From CAZEAC01 sp964510065 (GTDB lineage: Bacteria > Bdellovibrionota_C > UBA2361 > CAIXSY01): a stretch of 64,000 bases of DNA. Shown piece after piece: positions 9,229 to 18,109 of the stretch (position 1 is the stretch's first letter; every line of letters starts with the position of its first letter). Position numbers and translations under genes: made by a program. The stretch spans positions 8,324 to 72,323 of the forward strand of contig CAZEAC010000017.1 in NCBI GenBank assembly GCA_964510065.1, in the 5' to 3' direction. Under the pieces are notes generated by a model. That model was not told the origin of the DNA. It made no database searches and worked only from the letters and a program-made list of their open reading frames with translations.

Positions 9229-9374
9229 CGTCGATGGTCTTTTAGGTGACAATCTAAACATAACAACATTCCATGAAAGTAGCCTATGCACAGAGCTTAG
9301 TATATAAATAGATATGTCTGCAGTTTTTCCTTACTATTTCCCACTTTATTCGTATTTATGGTTCAATTCTCCAT

Positions 9375-10403
9375 ATGTCTAAAGCACGGGCACTCCACCT
9401 CAGCGATCGGCAGCGCCGAATCCTTTCTTATGTAGAACTTCGCGCCCAAGAATCAACCCGATCTGTAGCTCGCGCTCTTAAGCTTCGCGAACATCTCGTA
9501 CAGTACGAGCTAGACCAACTCTCCGAACGCGGCATTATTGAGGGGCGAATTCCAATCCTCAATCCTGAGCTTCTTGGTTTTAACGAATACACGCTCTATC
9601 TGAGCCTTTGCACCGATACTCGAGGAGTTCGCGCGGGCATTCTTGATTTGATCAAATCGCTCACCGGCATTTCGTGGCTCTCGGAAAGTGGCGGCGAATT
9701 TCAATACTTCCTCAGCATTTGCGCTGCGCACGTTCTTGAAATATCAAACCTGCTCGGTCATATCTCGGATCGCTACGGCTCGGTGATTTTCGATAAACAA
9801 TTCGCAGCGATTCGATCTTTTTCTGCATTTGGGCGAAAATATCTCTGCGATCGTTCACACAAATTCGTAGCGCTCGAATACTCTGCGTCGACGCAACGTG
9901 CGTCGCACGTACTCGATGAGATCGATTGGCGAATATTAAGTGTGCTAAGCGAGCCATCGCTCGACTCTTTACGCTCGCTCGCCAAGAGGGCTCAAATTCC
10001 CGTCAGCAGCTTTATGCGCCGACTCGAAACACTCGAACGGCATAAGGTTGTCGTCGGCTACGCCTACCAGCTAAACTTACGACAGCACGGCGTTCAGATC
10101 TACAAACTGCTTCTCTACACCCGTGGCATGAACAGCAAGGGACGATCTGAGTTGTATCAAGCCTGCGCGGCGCATCCGTATATCATTACATTCATGGAAA
10201 CAATCGGCCCCTGGGATTTCGAGCTGCGCCTTGAAGCGCCAGGGTTCGAAAACTTCGCGTCGATTTCTCAATCGCTGATTGATCAGTTCGGATTTTGGAT
10301 TAGCAAGACTCAGCTCTTACCGCTTTTCGGATTTCTTAAGAGCTCAAACTTCCCGTTTTCAAGCCAACTTCCGCACAGGACAAGTGCTCAAGGCCGCGAC
10401 TAA
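9375..10403 (+). CDS. Tandem Lrp/AsnC-type transcriptional regulator
   Basis: Two Lrp-like halves in one chain. A winged HTH is visible at about 10-60 (LSDRQRRILSYVELRAQEST, then VARALKLREHLVQYELDQL), followed by a ligand-domain-like region. A second HTH lies at about 178-235 (LDEIDWRILSVLSEPSLDSL, then RSLAKRAQIPVSSFMRRLETL), followed by a RAM-like region with GPWDFELRLE. Ordinary Lrp proteins are about 150-165 residues, so this 342-residue protein looks like an internal duplication. It is divergent from the deacetylase-family gene, with a 146 bp shared promoter region, so regulation of that gene is plausible. It overlaps the AAA gene's stop by 4 bp. Confidence 0.8.
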   Translation: MSKARALHLSDRQRRILSYVELRAQESTRSVARALKLREHLVQYELDQLSERGIIEGRIPILNPELLGFNEYTLYLSLCTDTRGVRAGILDLIKSLTGISWLSESGGEFQYFLSICAAHVLEISNLLGHISDRYGSVIFDKQFAAIRSFSAFGRKYLCDRSHKFVALEYSASTQRASHVLDEIDWRILSVLSEPSLDSLRSLAKRAQIPVSSFMRRLETLERHKVVVGYAYQLNLRQHGVQIYKLLLYTRGMNSKGRSELYQACAAHPYIITFMETIGPWDFELRLEAPGFENFASISQSLIDQFGFWISKTQLLPLFGFLKSSNFPFSSQLPHRTSAQGRD

Positions 10404-11692
10404 TTATACTCTATATTCTTCCACGCCTCCTCGCGCTTTACCGCGAGCGGATCTTCGACCAGACCGGAGAGCACAATTCGGCCCAGGCGCGCATGAATTT
10501 CCTCTATCGGCGCGTTTTTTGGATCAGGAACAAGCGGATCCATAAAATCAGGATGGTAGCGCATCATATGTTCGAATACTGCGCGATCATGCTCTGACTT
10601 TGCGAGAATCGCCCAGATATTACGCCCCACAAATGAGAAGTCACCCATCTTCCACTGCAGAAGTCTCGTTACATAATGCCCCGCAGTGAGCAGCTCTTCC
10701 GGAGCTGGCGGACGCTGAAACGTGTATGAGCCACCACTATTTCTCATTCGATCGGCGATACTGACCAAGTTGGCCACGAGCTGTGGATCACAGTGCGGCG
10801 AAAGAATCTTTCTTTCAAGCGTCGAGTCAAGATAGGTCATGCGAATTGGATGTACGCGGCGAAGCAGCGCTTCATCGATGACGCGGTTCCAGTTCTTAGT
10901 AAATACCATCAGCAGATTATCCGGGTTGGCATCGATTGGCGCGCGCGATTCAAGCCAAATTCGCGCATCTTGAATTGGGCCAAGAAAGAAGGTGTCTATC
11001 GAGCTGTCCGGCTTATCAAGCTCGTCAATGAGAAGCAGCACCGGTCGCTTTTGCGATTCGAGGAACGCGCGAGAAAGAATTCCTAAGTTCATCATCTCCG
11101 CGGATTCGCCATTGCCCTTTCCGGTCATCGCGTTGACCATCGCCAAGGTGGATGGAGTCTCAATCAAGTTCTGTGTCGGCATGCCCTTGTAGCAGCTCAA
11201 GCAAAGCATCTCCGCGCCGGCAATCTTCGCCAGACTTTTTGCCATATATGATTTTCCGCAACCGGAGGGCCCTTCAAGAAGCAAGGCGCGCGCTTTCTCG
11301 GATGGGGTAGCGAAAAGGAGCGAGAGCTGCACGGCGAGATAGTGATAACATTGGTAGCCTACCTGCTCGAGCTTTTGCGAGAGTTCTTCCGGGGTACCTA
11401 GGAATTGCCACCCGGCTTTTTCGACTTTGAAGCCGCTCGTAAACTGCTTATTAATGAACTTATCGGGCTGATCATCGTCGGCTTTCTCTTCGACATGCTG
11501 CAGAGGTTCGGGCGTCGGAGCCGGCACTGGAGTGTAGTCGAGCCTTTCAATAGGAGGCCCCTCGGTTGTCGACTGCGGGGTCAGATCTGTAGCACTATTG
11601 TCGTCACTGCGGCCGTCGGTAGCTTCAATTCGGCGCTTGCCGAGCATTTTGCCCTTGGGAGCGCCAGGAGGCGGTGTCTCTTCTGAGTGCAT
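10400..11692 (-). CDS. MoxR-like AAA+ ATPase
   Basis: A cytoplasmic AAA+ ATPase. The N-terminal 80 residues are Pro/Asp-rich and probably disordered. Walker A GPSGCGKS lies at about 141-148, Walker B VLLLIDELDK at about 218-227, sensor-1-like VFTKNWNR follows, and an arginine-finger-like DEALLRRVHP ends the core. The start at 11692 gives MHSEETPPPG; the longer frame to 11737 adds an unlikely Tyr/Phe-rich leader. MoxR ATPases usually neighbour a VWA-domain gene, but none is here. It converges with the Lrp-type gene. Confidence 0.8.
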   Translation of the reverse strand: MHSEETPPPGAPKGKMLGKRRIEATDGRSDDNSATDLTPQSTTEGPPIERLDYTPVPAPTPEPLQHVEEKADDDQPDKFINKQFTSGFKVEKAGWQFLGTPEELSQKLEQVGYQCYHYLAVQLSLLFATPSEKARALLLEGPSGCGKSYMAKSLAKIAGAEMLCLSCYKGMPTQNLIETPSTLAMVNAMTGKGNGESAEMMNLGILSRAFLESQKRPVLLLIDELDKPDSSIDTFFLGPIQDARIWLESRAPIDANPDNLLMVFTKNWNRVIDEALLRRVHPIRMTYLDSTLERKILSPHCDPQLVANLVSIADRMRNSGGSYTFQRPPAPEELLTAGHYVTRLLQWKMGDFSFVGRNIWAILAKSEHDRAVFEHMMRYHPDFMDPLVPDPKNAPIEEIHARLGRIVLSGLVEDPLAVKREEAWKNIEYN

Positions 11693-12110
11693 CCGTAAAA
11701 ACCAATAAAAATAGTAATATGAGGTAGTTAGGAGCAACGAAGCGGCATCCCTTACCCTCTATAAGCTGTTATGGACGCATTCTCTCAACATGCTTCATAT
11801 AAACCCGTGGCAACCCCACCCGTATCTGCCTTTCTTGTTGATGAAGCCTACCCTGAGCGATGTAGGCACAACTGCTCACTTAGTACACTGTAACCGAAAT
11901 ACTCTTACTTTCCTGGCTCTGTGCTCTCTGTGACTCTGTGGTTTTTTTTAAGAAAAATAAACCACAGAGTCACAGAGGGCACAGAGACGGAGGCGAGGGA
12001 AGGATATATTATTTCGGTTACAGTGCACTTGCCCCCAAAGATGAATTGTAAACCCTCTTTTATTCCGATAGTGGGTACGTGCGAATCAGGAGCAAGGTTC
12101 CGCTGGGAGG
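11693..12110. other. 418 bp intergenic region holding the copy-2 repeat
   Basis: Lies between the start of the AAA gene and the stop of wzc, both on the minus strand. Apart from the long inverted repeat at 11882-12029 I find no gene. Short frames here are spurious. Confidence 0.5.
11882..12029. repeat. CACAGAG-heptad inverted repeat, copy 2, with extended outer arms
   Basis: The inner stem pairs 11917-11944 with 11959-11986 (28 nt, one mismatch). The right arm reads CCACAGAG-T-CACAGAG-GG-CACAGAG. The symmetry continues outward: CACTGTAACCGAAATA on the left (from about 11886) is matched by its complement ending at about 12026, with less conserved sequence between inner and outer parts. The whole element is about 148 bp. 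It sits downstream of wzc and upstream of the AAA gene. Confidence 0.85.
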
Positions 12111-14450
12111 CTACGTCTTCATTCCACCCGCCAAGTTAGCCTGCCCTTCGGGCTTACCCACATCTCGGTAATAGGAATAGTAATAGCGATTATAGTAGTA
12201 GTAATCGCCGCTCATAATATCGACATCATTAAGCACCGCACCAAGAAACCGCGCCCCCACAGCTTCAAGCCGAGCTTTTGCATCCGCAACGACTTTACGC
12301 GGAGTCATCGCACCTTTGATCACAAGCACCACACCATCGACAAAACGGGAGAGCACCACACTATCAGCTACTGGCAGCACTGGCGGCGAATCGATTATCA
12401 CATAATCAAACTCTTCGGAAAGCCGATCGACCACGGATGCCATCTCCAATGAGCCGAGCAGCTCAGCCGGGTTAGGCGGGATCTTCCCCGCCGCGATAAA
12501 AGTTACCCGTCTTGCAAGATCGCTTACGTACGCCTCTTGAAGGCTTGCCTGCCCAGTCAGCACTTCAACGAGGCCAGGTTTTGTAGGCTCAAAGAGCACC
12601 TGCCGATGTACACTTGGTCGGCGTAAATCGGCATCAACAAGAACCACCCTTCCGCCAGCGCTCGCCAAACACGCGGCTAAGTTGACCGACGATGTGGTCT
12701 TTCCCTCAGATGATTGCGCCGAGGTTACCAATATAGTGCGCGGCGGCTCCCCAGCTTGCGAGAGCAAAATCCCGGTCCGGATGGTCCGGTACGCTTCCGA
12801 CGCCAAGCTCTTTGGCTCTTTATAATAAATTACTGCAGTTTCCTCGTTTGGAGCTGTCGTCGCAGGAGGAGAGCTACTTGGCGGAGTTACATTCGGCTTT
12901 GATGCCGAGGGCCCCGCTCCACTTGCCGCGATAAGCTTAGTCGGATCACGTTCACTGCCAAACGACGGAACGACTCCCAAAGTTGGAATTCGCAGCAAGG
13001 CCGAAAGCTGTTCCGGAGTGCGCACCGTGTTATCAAGATGATCGAGAAGAAATGCCAATGCAATTCCTAAAAGGCATCCCAATCCAGCGCCAAGAAGAAG
13101 GACTAGCTTTTTGTTTGGATACGAAGCCGAATTCGGTACAACCGCGTAATCGACAATAGATACGTTGGAGGCATTACTCTCAACCGCGAGCGAAGTTTCT
13201 TTAATCTGACGCACGACATTCTGTAACATCTCTCGCGACGACGTGAGCTCACGATTAAGCACATTGTACTGCACCTGCCGCTTTGATAACTCGAATGCCT
13301 GACTTTTCTGCGAATCAAGCTCTTCGCGTAACCGTTTTTCTTCCTCGGCAGAAGCCTGAGCCTTTGCTTTGAGTCCTAGCACTATCTGGCGACGCTGACC
13401 CTGTATGGCGCGCTTCATCTCTTCGATCTGCGACTTAAGTTGGCGCATTCTCGGGTAACTTGGAGTAAATTTAATGCCAAGCTCGCTATATTCGCCTTCA
13501 AGCTTCGCGAGCTCTGAGCGAAGCTGCTGTGTTGAGATGTCGTCGAAAGCAGCCGAAGGATTGGCCATTGCCGCTTCAGCTTCCTTAAAAATATTTTCTG
13601 CTTCGATTCTCTTTGCCGTGGCCTGTGTCAGGAGACCATTAAGTTGCGACATCTTCTGAACGGTAATATTTTCGTCTTTGTTTAGGGCAACGATCGAGTT
13701 TGCTTCGGCATAGTCAGCCAATTCGCGTTCAAGGTCAGCAACCCGTTCACGGAACTCTTCGGCCTGCGCGCGCAGGAACTGCAAGCCACGGGCCTGTTGC
13801 TCGACGCGTACGTCGCGTACCCACTCAATGTAAGTTTGGGCATGCTTATTCGCAACAAACGCCGCTGTTTCTGCGGAAGGAAACGTTGCCTGAATTTCAA
13901 CCAACGAGGTGCGCTTAATCGCCTTCATCTTTATTGCCGCAAGATATGCAGAAAGTTCTCTCAGCGACGATTTGTACTCTCCAACTTGCATCGCTTTGTC
14001 CTGATCATCATGCGATCTCCCGAAAAGCCATGAAAAGAGTCCAGAACGATACTCCACACTCCCAAAGATCAATTCCTTAATCTTGGGATCTTCAAGAATC
14101 TTATCGGCCAAAGAGAAACTTCGCATTTCTTCAAGCTGCGTTTCTAGGTAGTTCGTTTCTTTACTCTTTGCCTGGAGCATGTCTTCAATCTTGGTCGCGG
14201 TAAGAATTGGCTCATAAGTGCTAATACGGACGCGGCTCGATGCGGTATAAAGAGGTGTGGTCGTGAATGAAAAAATAAGTGCAATGAGAACACCAATCGC
14301 CAGGCAACTCCCAATGAGCGTTCGGTACTTCACCAATACGCGCCCGTACTCGCGAATCTCAGCTTCAGCGACAACCTCGTCATTGCGATAATCACTCGGT
14401 ACCGGTAGTTTACCGGGAGTTGGCCTAATGCCGGGAAGGTGTACTGTCAT
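12111..14450 (-). CDS. wzc: Wzc-type polysaccharide co-polymerase / BY-family tyrosine autokinase
   Basis: An inner-membrane protein controlling chain length and export of capsule or exopolysaccharide. A first TM lies at about 45-65 (LIGSCLAIGVLIALIFSF), followed by a Wzz domain, a long periplasmic coiled coil (about 200-420), and a second TM (LLLGAGLGCLLGIALAFLL). The cytoplasmic BY-kinase domain has Walker A SAQSSEGKTT, Walker A' VVLVDADLRRP, Walker B YVIIDSPPV and a C-terminal Tyr cluster (DYYYYNRYYYSYY) for autophosphorylation. The 779-residue length fits the fused proteobacterial type. AGGG precedes the ATG. It is 86 bp downstream of wza. Confidence 0.95.
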   Translation of the reverse strand: MTVHLPGIRPTPGKLPVPSDYRNDEVVAEAEIREYGRVLVKYRTLIGSCLAIGVLIALIFSFTTTPLYTASSRVRISTYEPILTATKIEDMLQAKSKETNYLETQLEEMRSFSLADKILEDPKIKELIFGSVEYRSGLFSWLFGRSHDDQDKAMQVGEYKSSLRELSAYLAAIKMKAIKRTSLVEIQATFPSAETAAFVANKHAQTYIEWVRDVRVEQQARGLQFLRAQAEEFRERVADLERELADYAEANSIVALNKDENITVQKMSQLNGLLTQATAKRIEAENIFKEAEAAMANPSAAFDDISTQQLRSELAKLEGEYSELGIKFTPSYPRMRQLKSQIEEMKRAIQGQRRQIVLGLKAKAQASAEEEKRLREELDSQKSQAFELSKRQVQYNVLNRELTSSREMLQNVVRQIKETSLAVESNASNVSIVDYAVVPNSASYPNKKLVLLLGAGLGCLLGIALAFLLDHLDNTVRTPEQLSALLRIPTLGVVPSFGSERDPTKLIAASGAGPSASKPNVTPPSSSPPATTAPNEETAVIYYKEPKSLASEAYRTIRTGILLSQAGEPPRTILVTSAQSSEGKTTSSVNLAACLASAGGRVVLVDADLRRPSVHRQVLFEPTKPGLVEVLTGQASLQEAYVSDLARRVTFIAAGKIPPNPAELLGSLEMASVVDRLSEEFDYVIIDSPPVLPVADSVVLSRFVDGVVLVIKGAMTPRKVVADAKARLEAVGARFLGAVLNDVDIMSGDYYYYNRYYYSYYRDVGKPEGQANLAGGMKT

Positions 14451-14536
14451 TCTTACAGCCCTGCAATCTCAAACGAATTAGAACTTATTTGAAGTCGTTA
14501 TAAATTTTCAACTCTAACAACTTGTTAGCCTCCACG

Positions 14537-15661
14537 CTACTTAGCAAGATTGACGCTTCCACCAACACCAAAGTTAATGAGCTTGGTTAATCCCTCAAAG
14601 GTGTCCTGAGTCAAACGCCGCCCGGAATCTGAGGGCACCCGAACGATATCACCGTTTCGAAGGCGCACATCTTTGTCCTCGCCGCTTGCCATCTTGCCCA
14701 AATCAAGCACAAGCCGAAGCTTATCCTCAATTCCACCTTCGCGAATTACTTCGATTTCATCGACCTTTGCGCCATAAGTGATGCCACCTGCCGCTGCAAG
14801 CGCGCCAAGCACCGTGAGCTGTTGGCCTAAGTCGATACCCCCCGGTTTCTCGACCTCACCCTCGACCATTACCTTTCCCGCCTCGGGAATAATTATCATA
14901 TCGCCACCTCGGACAGGAATTTCGAGAGGAATTCCACCTGAAGTGCCCAACACTTGATCAAGATAGACCTGAATGCCACCCCCCACTGCTGTGGTAGCAT
15001 CACTCGCTGCCAGCGTGAGCCGCGCACGGCTCTCATGCTGATCGCCTTCAGCAATCCCGGACATCTCAGCCGGTATAAAATTGAGGAAATTCCCAGCTTT
15101 ATATGTTACACCCCCTGCTTCCGAAAGCAGCTCCAATATACTGTTGATGCCCTTTCGGAGGGGATACGTTCCAGGTTTTGCCACGGCCCCCATTACCGCA
15201 ATCTTCTGACTGCCAAACTGCGTAATAAACATAGATATCTGCGGACTACGCACATATGCCGAAAGCCGTTTTCCAAGATCCTCGGTAAATTCGCTCTCGG
15301 TAAGCCCGCCCGCGCGCACCGCACCGACTAACGGCAACGACACAAAACCGGATTGACGAACCCGTGTCGTGACATTGAGCTCGGGAACGTCAAAGACGTT
15401 CAGTTCTATTTCATCGCCGGGGCCTAATCGGTAGGACCCGTCGCGTACCACTCCCGAGGAACGTTGACGAATCAGTGTTAAGAGGCGCTGTTTCTGTACT
15501 TCTTCGGCCTGGTAAAAAAGCGCTCGATCCTCATCAACCGTTCGAACCGGAAGCCCCGCTTCCAAGTTTTCTTCAACCACCTCGGACCGTGGCTTGACAA
15601 TAGCCCGCCCGGAACACCCACCAAGCAGAAGCGCGAGGGTCAAAATAGCTACAATCTTCAT
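14537..15661 (-). CDS. wza: Wza-type polysaccharide export lipoprotein with SLBB domains
   Basis: Forms the outer-membrane export channel for polysaccharide. The ATG at 15661 has AAGGGA upstream and yields a lipoprotein signal (MKIVAILTLALLLGGC), so it is preferred over the start at 15700. The poly-export domain shows YRLGPGDEIELNVFDVPEL and FVSLPLVGAVRAGGLTESEF. Two SLBB repeats follow (VMGAVAKPGTYPL with LLSEAGGVT, then VEGEVEKPGGIDL with LAAAGGIT). It lies just upstream of wzc in the same direction, as in other Wza/Wzc loci, but no glycosyltransferase or Wzx/Wzy is nearby. Confidence 0.93.
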   Translation of the reverse strand: MKIVAILTLALLLGGCSGRAIVKPRSEVVEENLEAGLPVRTVDEDRALFYQAEEVQKQRLLTLIRQRSSGVVRDGSYRLGPGDEIELNVFDVPELNVTTRVRQSGFVSLPLVGAVRAGGLTESEFTEDLGKRLSAYVRSPQISMFITQFGSQKIAVMGAVAKPGTYPLRKGINSILELLSEAGGVTYKAGNFLNFIPAEMSGIAEGDQHESRARLTLAASDATTAVGGGIQVYLDQVLGTSGGIPLEIPVRGGDMIIIPEAGKVMVEGEVEKPGGIDLGQQLTVLGALAAAGGITYGAKVDEIEVIREGGIEDKLRLVLDLGKMASGEDKDVRLRNGDIVRVPSDSGRRLTQDTFEGLTKLINFGVGGSVNLAK

Positions 15662-15707
15662 GAAATCCCTTTTTTCAGCGAAGCGCCAAAACGATACCAT
15701 GCTCTTT

Positions 15708-16604
15708 CTAGTTAAAGATATACCGTAAATTACTCAGTTCTATTTCAGGGACACACGTAATTGAAAGCCCTCTACGCTTAAGCATTGTGAACTTCCCGCA
15801 CTCAAGACGGACAAGCGTCTCTTCACCGTTCGGAATTCCAGGCACAAGTTCAGGAGCACCCAAATAAGCATCAAGCGTGCCGAGCCGCAGTGCCGAAATA
15901 ATCTGAGATTCACCTTCGACGCTTCGAATCGTGAGCGTCGAGGCACTATCTCGGTCCTCGGGCGTAGAACCGTAGCGGCGAAGCTCAACTTCTCGTCCGC
16001 GCTTAAAGAGCGTCGGCACAAAACGTCCCGAAGCGAGGAAGTTGACGCCCCTTCCAAGATCAGCGCCGAATATCTCGGCACTCTGCTTCTCTATAATCGG
16101 ACAGTCGGCAAGACGATAAGGAAAATCGCGGCGCTCATCCTCAGAGACCGCGGCTTCGATATCAATCCAAAGCTCACGAAGCTCAGACTGAAGCCGCACT
16201 TCACGTTTGCTCACCTTCTTTATCGAGTTAAGTGCCGTCGAATTTTGTGCACATCGGGTCAACGAATAGGTAATGTCATCGCCACTCACTGCCGCCGCAT
16301 TGGAAAATTGAACGCCACTCCGTAATCGGAACGACCACCGAGTAAATGCAGGATCTACCTGCATAACGTCGGCAACAACTGGCCGGGGAACACCGTGAGC
16401 CCCTCTTTCAATTAGTGGCTGACAGGTTGCTCTTCGAAGCAGCAGCGCCGCTGGACTGCTCGCACTTAAAAAATCGGCATCGCCATCGAACTTTGGCACT
16501 CCGATACTGAGCCCTTGCGCTTCGACCCCGCGAAGCCCAAGCAGTAAAAAAGCGAGGGCACCAGCCAGCAATATCAAGAACAGACCCTTACGGTACCAGA
16601 TCAT
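15708..16604 (-). CDS. Truncated family-5 solute-binding-like exported protein
   Basis: A protein of 298 residues with a strong signal or anchor segment (LFLILLAGALAFLLLGLRG). Residues about 70-115 match oligopeptide-binding proteins (WSFRLRSGVQFSNAAAVSGDDITYSL, here cited as residues 89-114), including the D-x-x-YSL helix. Family-5 binding proteins are about 500 residues, so roughly the second lobe is missing or replaced; the C-terminal part still resembles the return segment. No permease or ATPase gene is near. Its ATG overlaps the stop of the TPR-like gene by 4 bp, and it is followed by wza, so it belongs to the polysaccharide set. Its role there is unknown. Confidence 0.65.
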   Translation of the reverse strand: MIWYRKGLFLILLAGALAFLLLGLRGVEAQGLSIGVPKFDGDADFLSASSPAALLLRRATCQPLIERGAHGVPRPVVADVMQVDPAFTRWSFRLRSGVQFSNAAAVSGDDITYSLTRCAQNSTALNSIKKVSKREVRLQSELRELWIDIEAAVSEDERRDFPYRLADCPIIEKQSAEIFGADLGRGVNFLASGRFVPTLFKRGREVELRRYGSTPEDRDSASTLTIRSVEGESQIISALRLGTLDAYLGAPELVPGIPNGEETLVRLECGKFTMLKRRGLSITCVPEIELSNLRYIFN

Positions 16605-17971
16605 TCGGCTCTCCTTGATTTTCCATATACCTGCAATAGTTCAGGGAGCAGATTTACGAATTGCTGGTCGCGAGCAGCGCTCGAGAAATGTATCTTCCAA
16701 AACTTATAGTAACCGACATCCGGCTCCATAACGACAATGGGTCGGCCTTCGAACTGGAACGTCTTTTTTAAGCACGGTTCAGCCTCAATCCAATCCTGAT
16801 TATCATTACTCACAAATACGCGGATGCTCCCAAGTGACGGTGCTGCGCCGCTCTTGCCGCTTACCAGCTCAATCCTTTGCGGCAGCTGTCCCTCACCGAG
16901 GTAAAATCCAACACTCCTATAAAACTGATCAAAATCGACGAGGTCCCGATTCTCCCAATTGGTCAGCGCAGATTTCGAAGGCCGAGTGTCAGCACTTGTT
17001 ACCGCGCGCACTATCGCGAGGTTCTTAAGTGAGGCGCGAGCCTGTAAATATTCAGCGAGAGGTCGTTGCCCATGGCTTCCAAGATAACTACTAAGAGCTT
17101 CATCGACTTTTTGCCTAAGAGCGCTGCTCGCAACGACACGAAGGAGCGCAAGCAAACGCCCTAAGTACAACTTCGAGTCTATAGCTCCAGCGCGATATTC
17201 CTCCACACTAGTATGGAGAGCAGTCTCTTGGAGACTTGCAAAGCTCGACTTCAAAGCTCGGAATAACTGCGGATTGTTTCCCATTATCAATGCTGAGACA
17301 TTCGTAATCTGCGGAAAGCGCGCCGGCACAAGTTCCCGAAGATCCTGCTCTGTCTCAACAAGCGACATAATAAGTTGATTTTGCCCGCGAGAGAGGCTTA
17401 GGTCATACTGCAGCACTTTATGCAATAAAGGTAGCGCTGCGCGCTTACGCCCTTGCCAGATCTCAAGCAATGCTCCGCCATACAATATACGTGGATTTGT
17501 GGGGTCTTGCCGTACTGCAAACTGAAGCGCATTCTCAAAATCGGCATTGCCACCAATGGTTCCCGGGCATACCGTCCGGCCAAGCATTTGGCGTATGCTT
17601 GCCCAGTTCAATAGCGCGCCCGAAGCAAATGGACGCACAGAAAGTTCCTGCTCAAGAGCAGACTCAGCGTTACAGAGCTTTTCAATTCGCTTCGTTATAT
17701 AGCTGTCTGAGATAGCGTGACGACGATGCCAGCGCGCCAGCTCAAGATGGCTTCCCGACGCTGCGAGAACGGCTTTAGAAGAAGCCTCAAGTGCCCGCTC
17801 GGTCCGGACATCTTCGTAGCTGCGCGAGGTATCATAGCTCGGCGAGACAAACGCGCCCTCTTTCGGCAATAGCCCGCGCGAGTAGCTGTACAGCAGCTCC
17901 GCGCGAAGTCGCACCAATGCGACCCCGGAAGCCAAGAGCACAAGCGCTGCAAGTATAGGCCCAAGAAACAT
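16601..17971 (-). CDS. Membrane-anchored TPR-like protein of the polysaccharide locus
   Basis: Begins with a TM segment (FLGPILAALVLLASGVALV) and continues as a periplasmic, helical-repeat protein. About residues 60-230 look like degenerate TPR units (ALLNWASIRQMLG, then NPRILYGGALLEIWQG). The C-terminal 120 residues contain SIRVFVSNDNQDW and GYYKFWKIHFSS, which resemble a small beta-sandwich of the discoidin/F5-F8 type. The start is uncertain: ATG 17971 has GAGG immediately before it, while ATG 18010 and the frame start at 18085 lack good signals. The stop overlaps the next gene. I infer a role in polysaccharide assembly from context only. Confidence 0.65.
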   Translation of the reverse strand: MFLGPILAALVLLASGVALVRLRAELLYSYSRGLLPKEGAFVSPSYDTSRSYEDVRTERALEASSKAVLAASGSHLELARWHRRHAISDSYITKRIEKLCNAESALEQELSVRPFASGALLNWASIRQMLGRTVCPGTIGGNADFENALQFAVRQDPTNPRILYGGALLEIWQGRKRAALPLLHKVLQYDLSLSRGQNQLIMSLVETEQDLRELVPARFPQITNVSALIMGNNPQLFRALKSSFASLQETALHTSVEEYRAGAIDSKLYLGRLLALLRVVASSALRQKVDEALSSYLGSHGQRPLAEYLQARASLKNLAIVRAVTSADTRPSKSALTNWENRDLVDFDQFYRSVGFYLGEGQLPQRIELVSGKSGAAPSLGSIRVFVSNDNQDWIEAEPCLKKTFQFEGRPIVVMEPDVGYYKFWKIHFSSAARDQQFVNLLPELLQVYGKSRRAE

Positions 17972-18109
17972 CCTCAAGAAACACCTTCCATTTACTGGAA
18001 AGCCTAGCATGCAGTTCGCCAGTGCGGTAGTGAAATTGGGTGGAGACTCAACCTGCAAGCCACTTGCAATTTTTGCGGCAACCAAAAAGACTACGCTTTT
18101 AAAGGCTCA

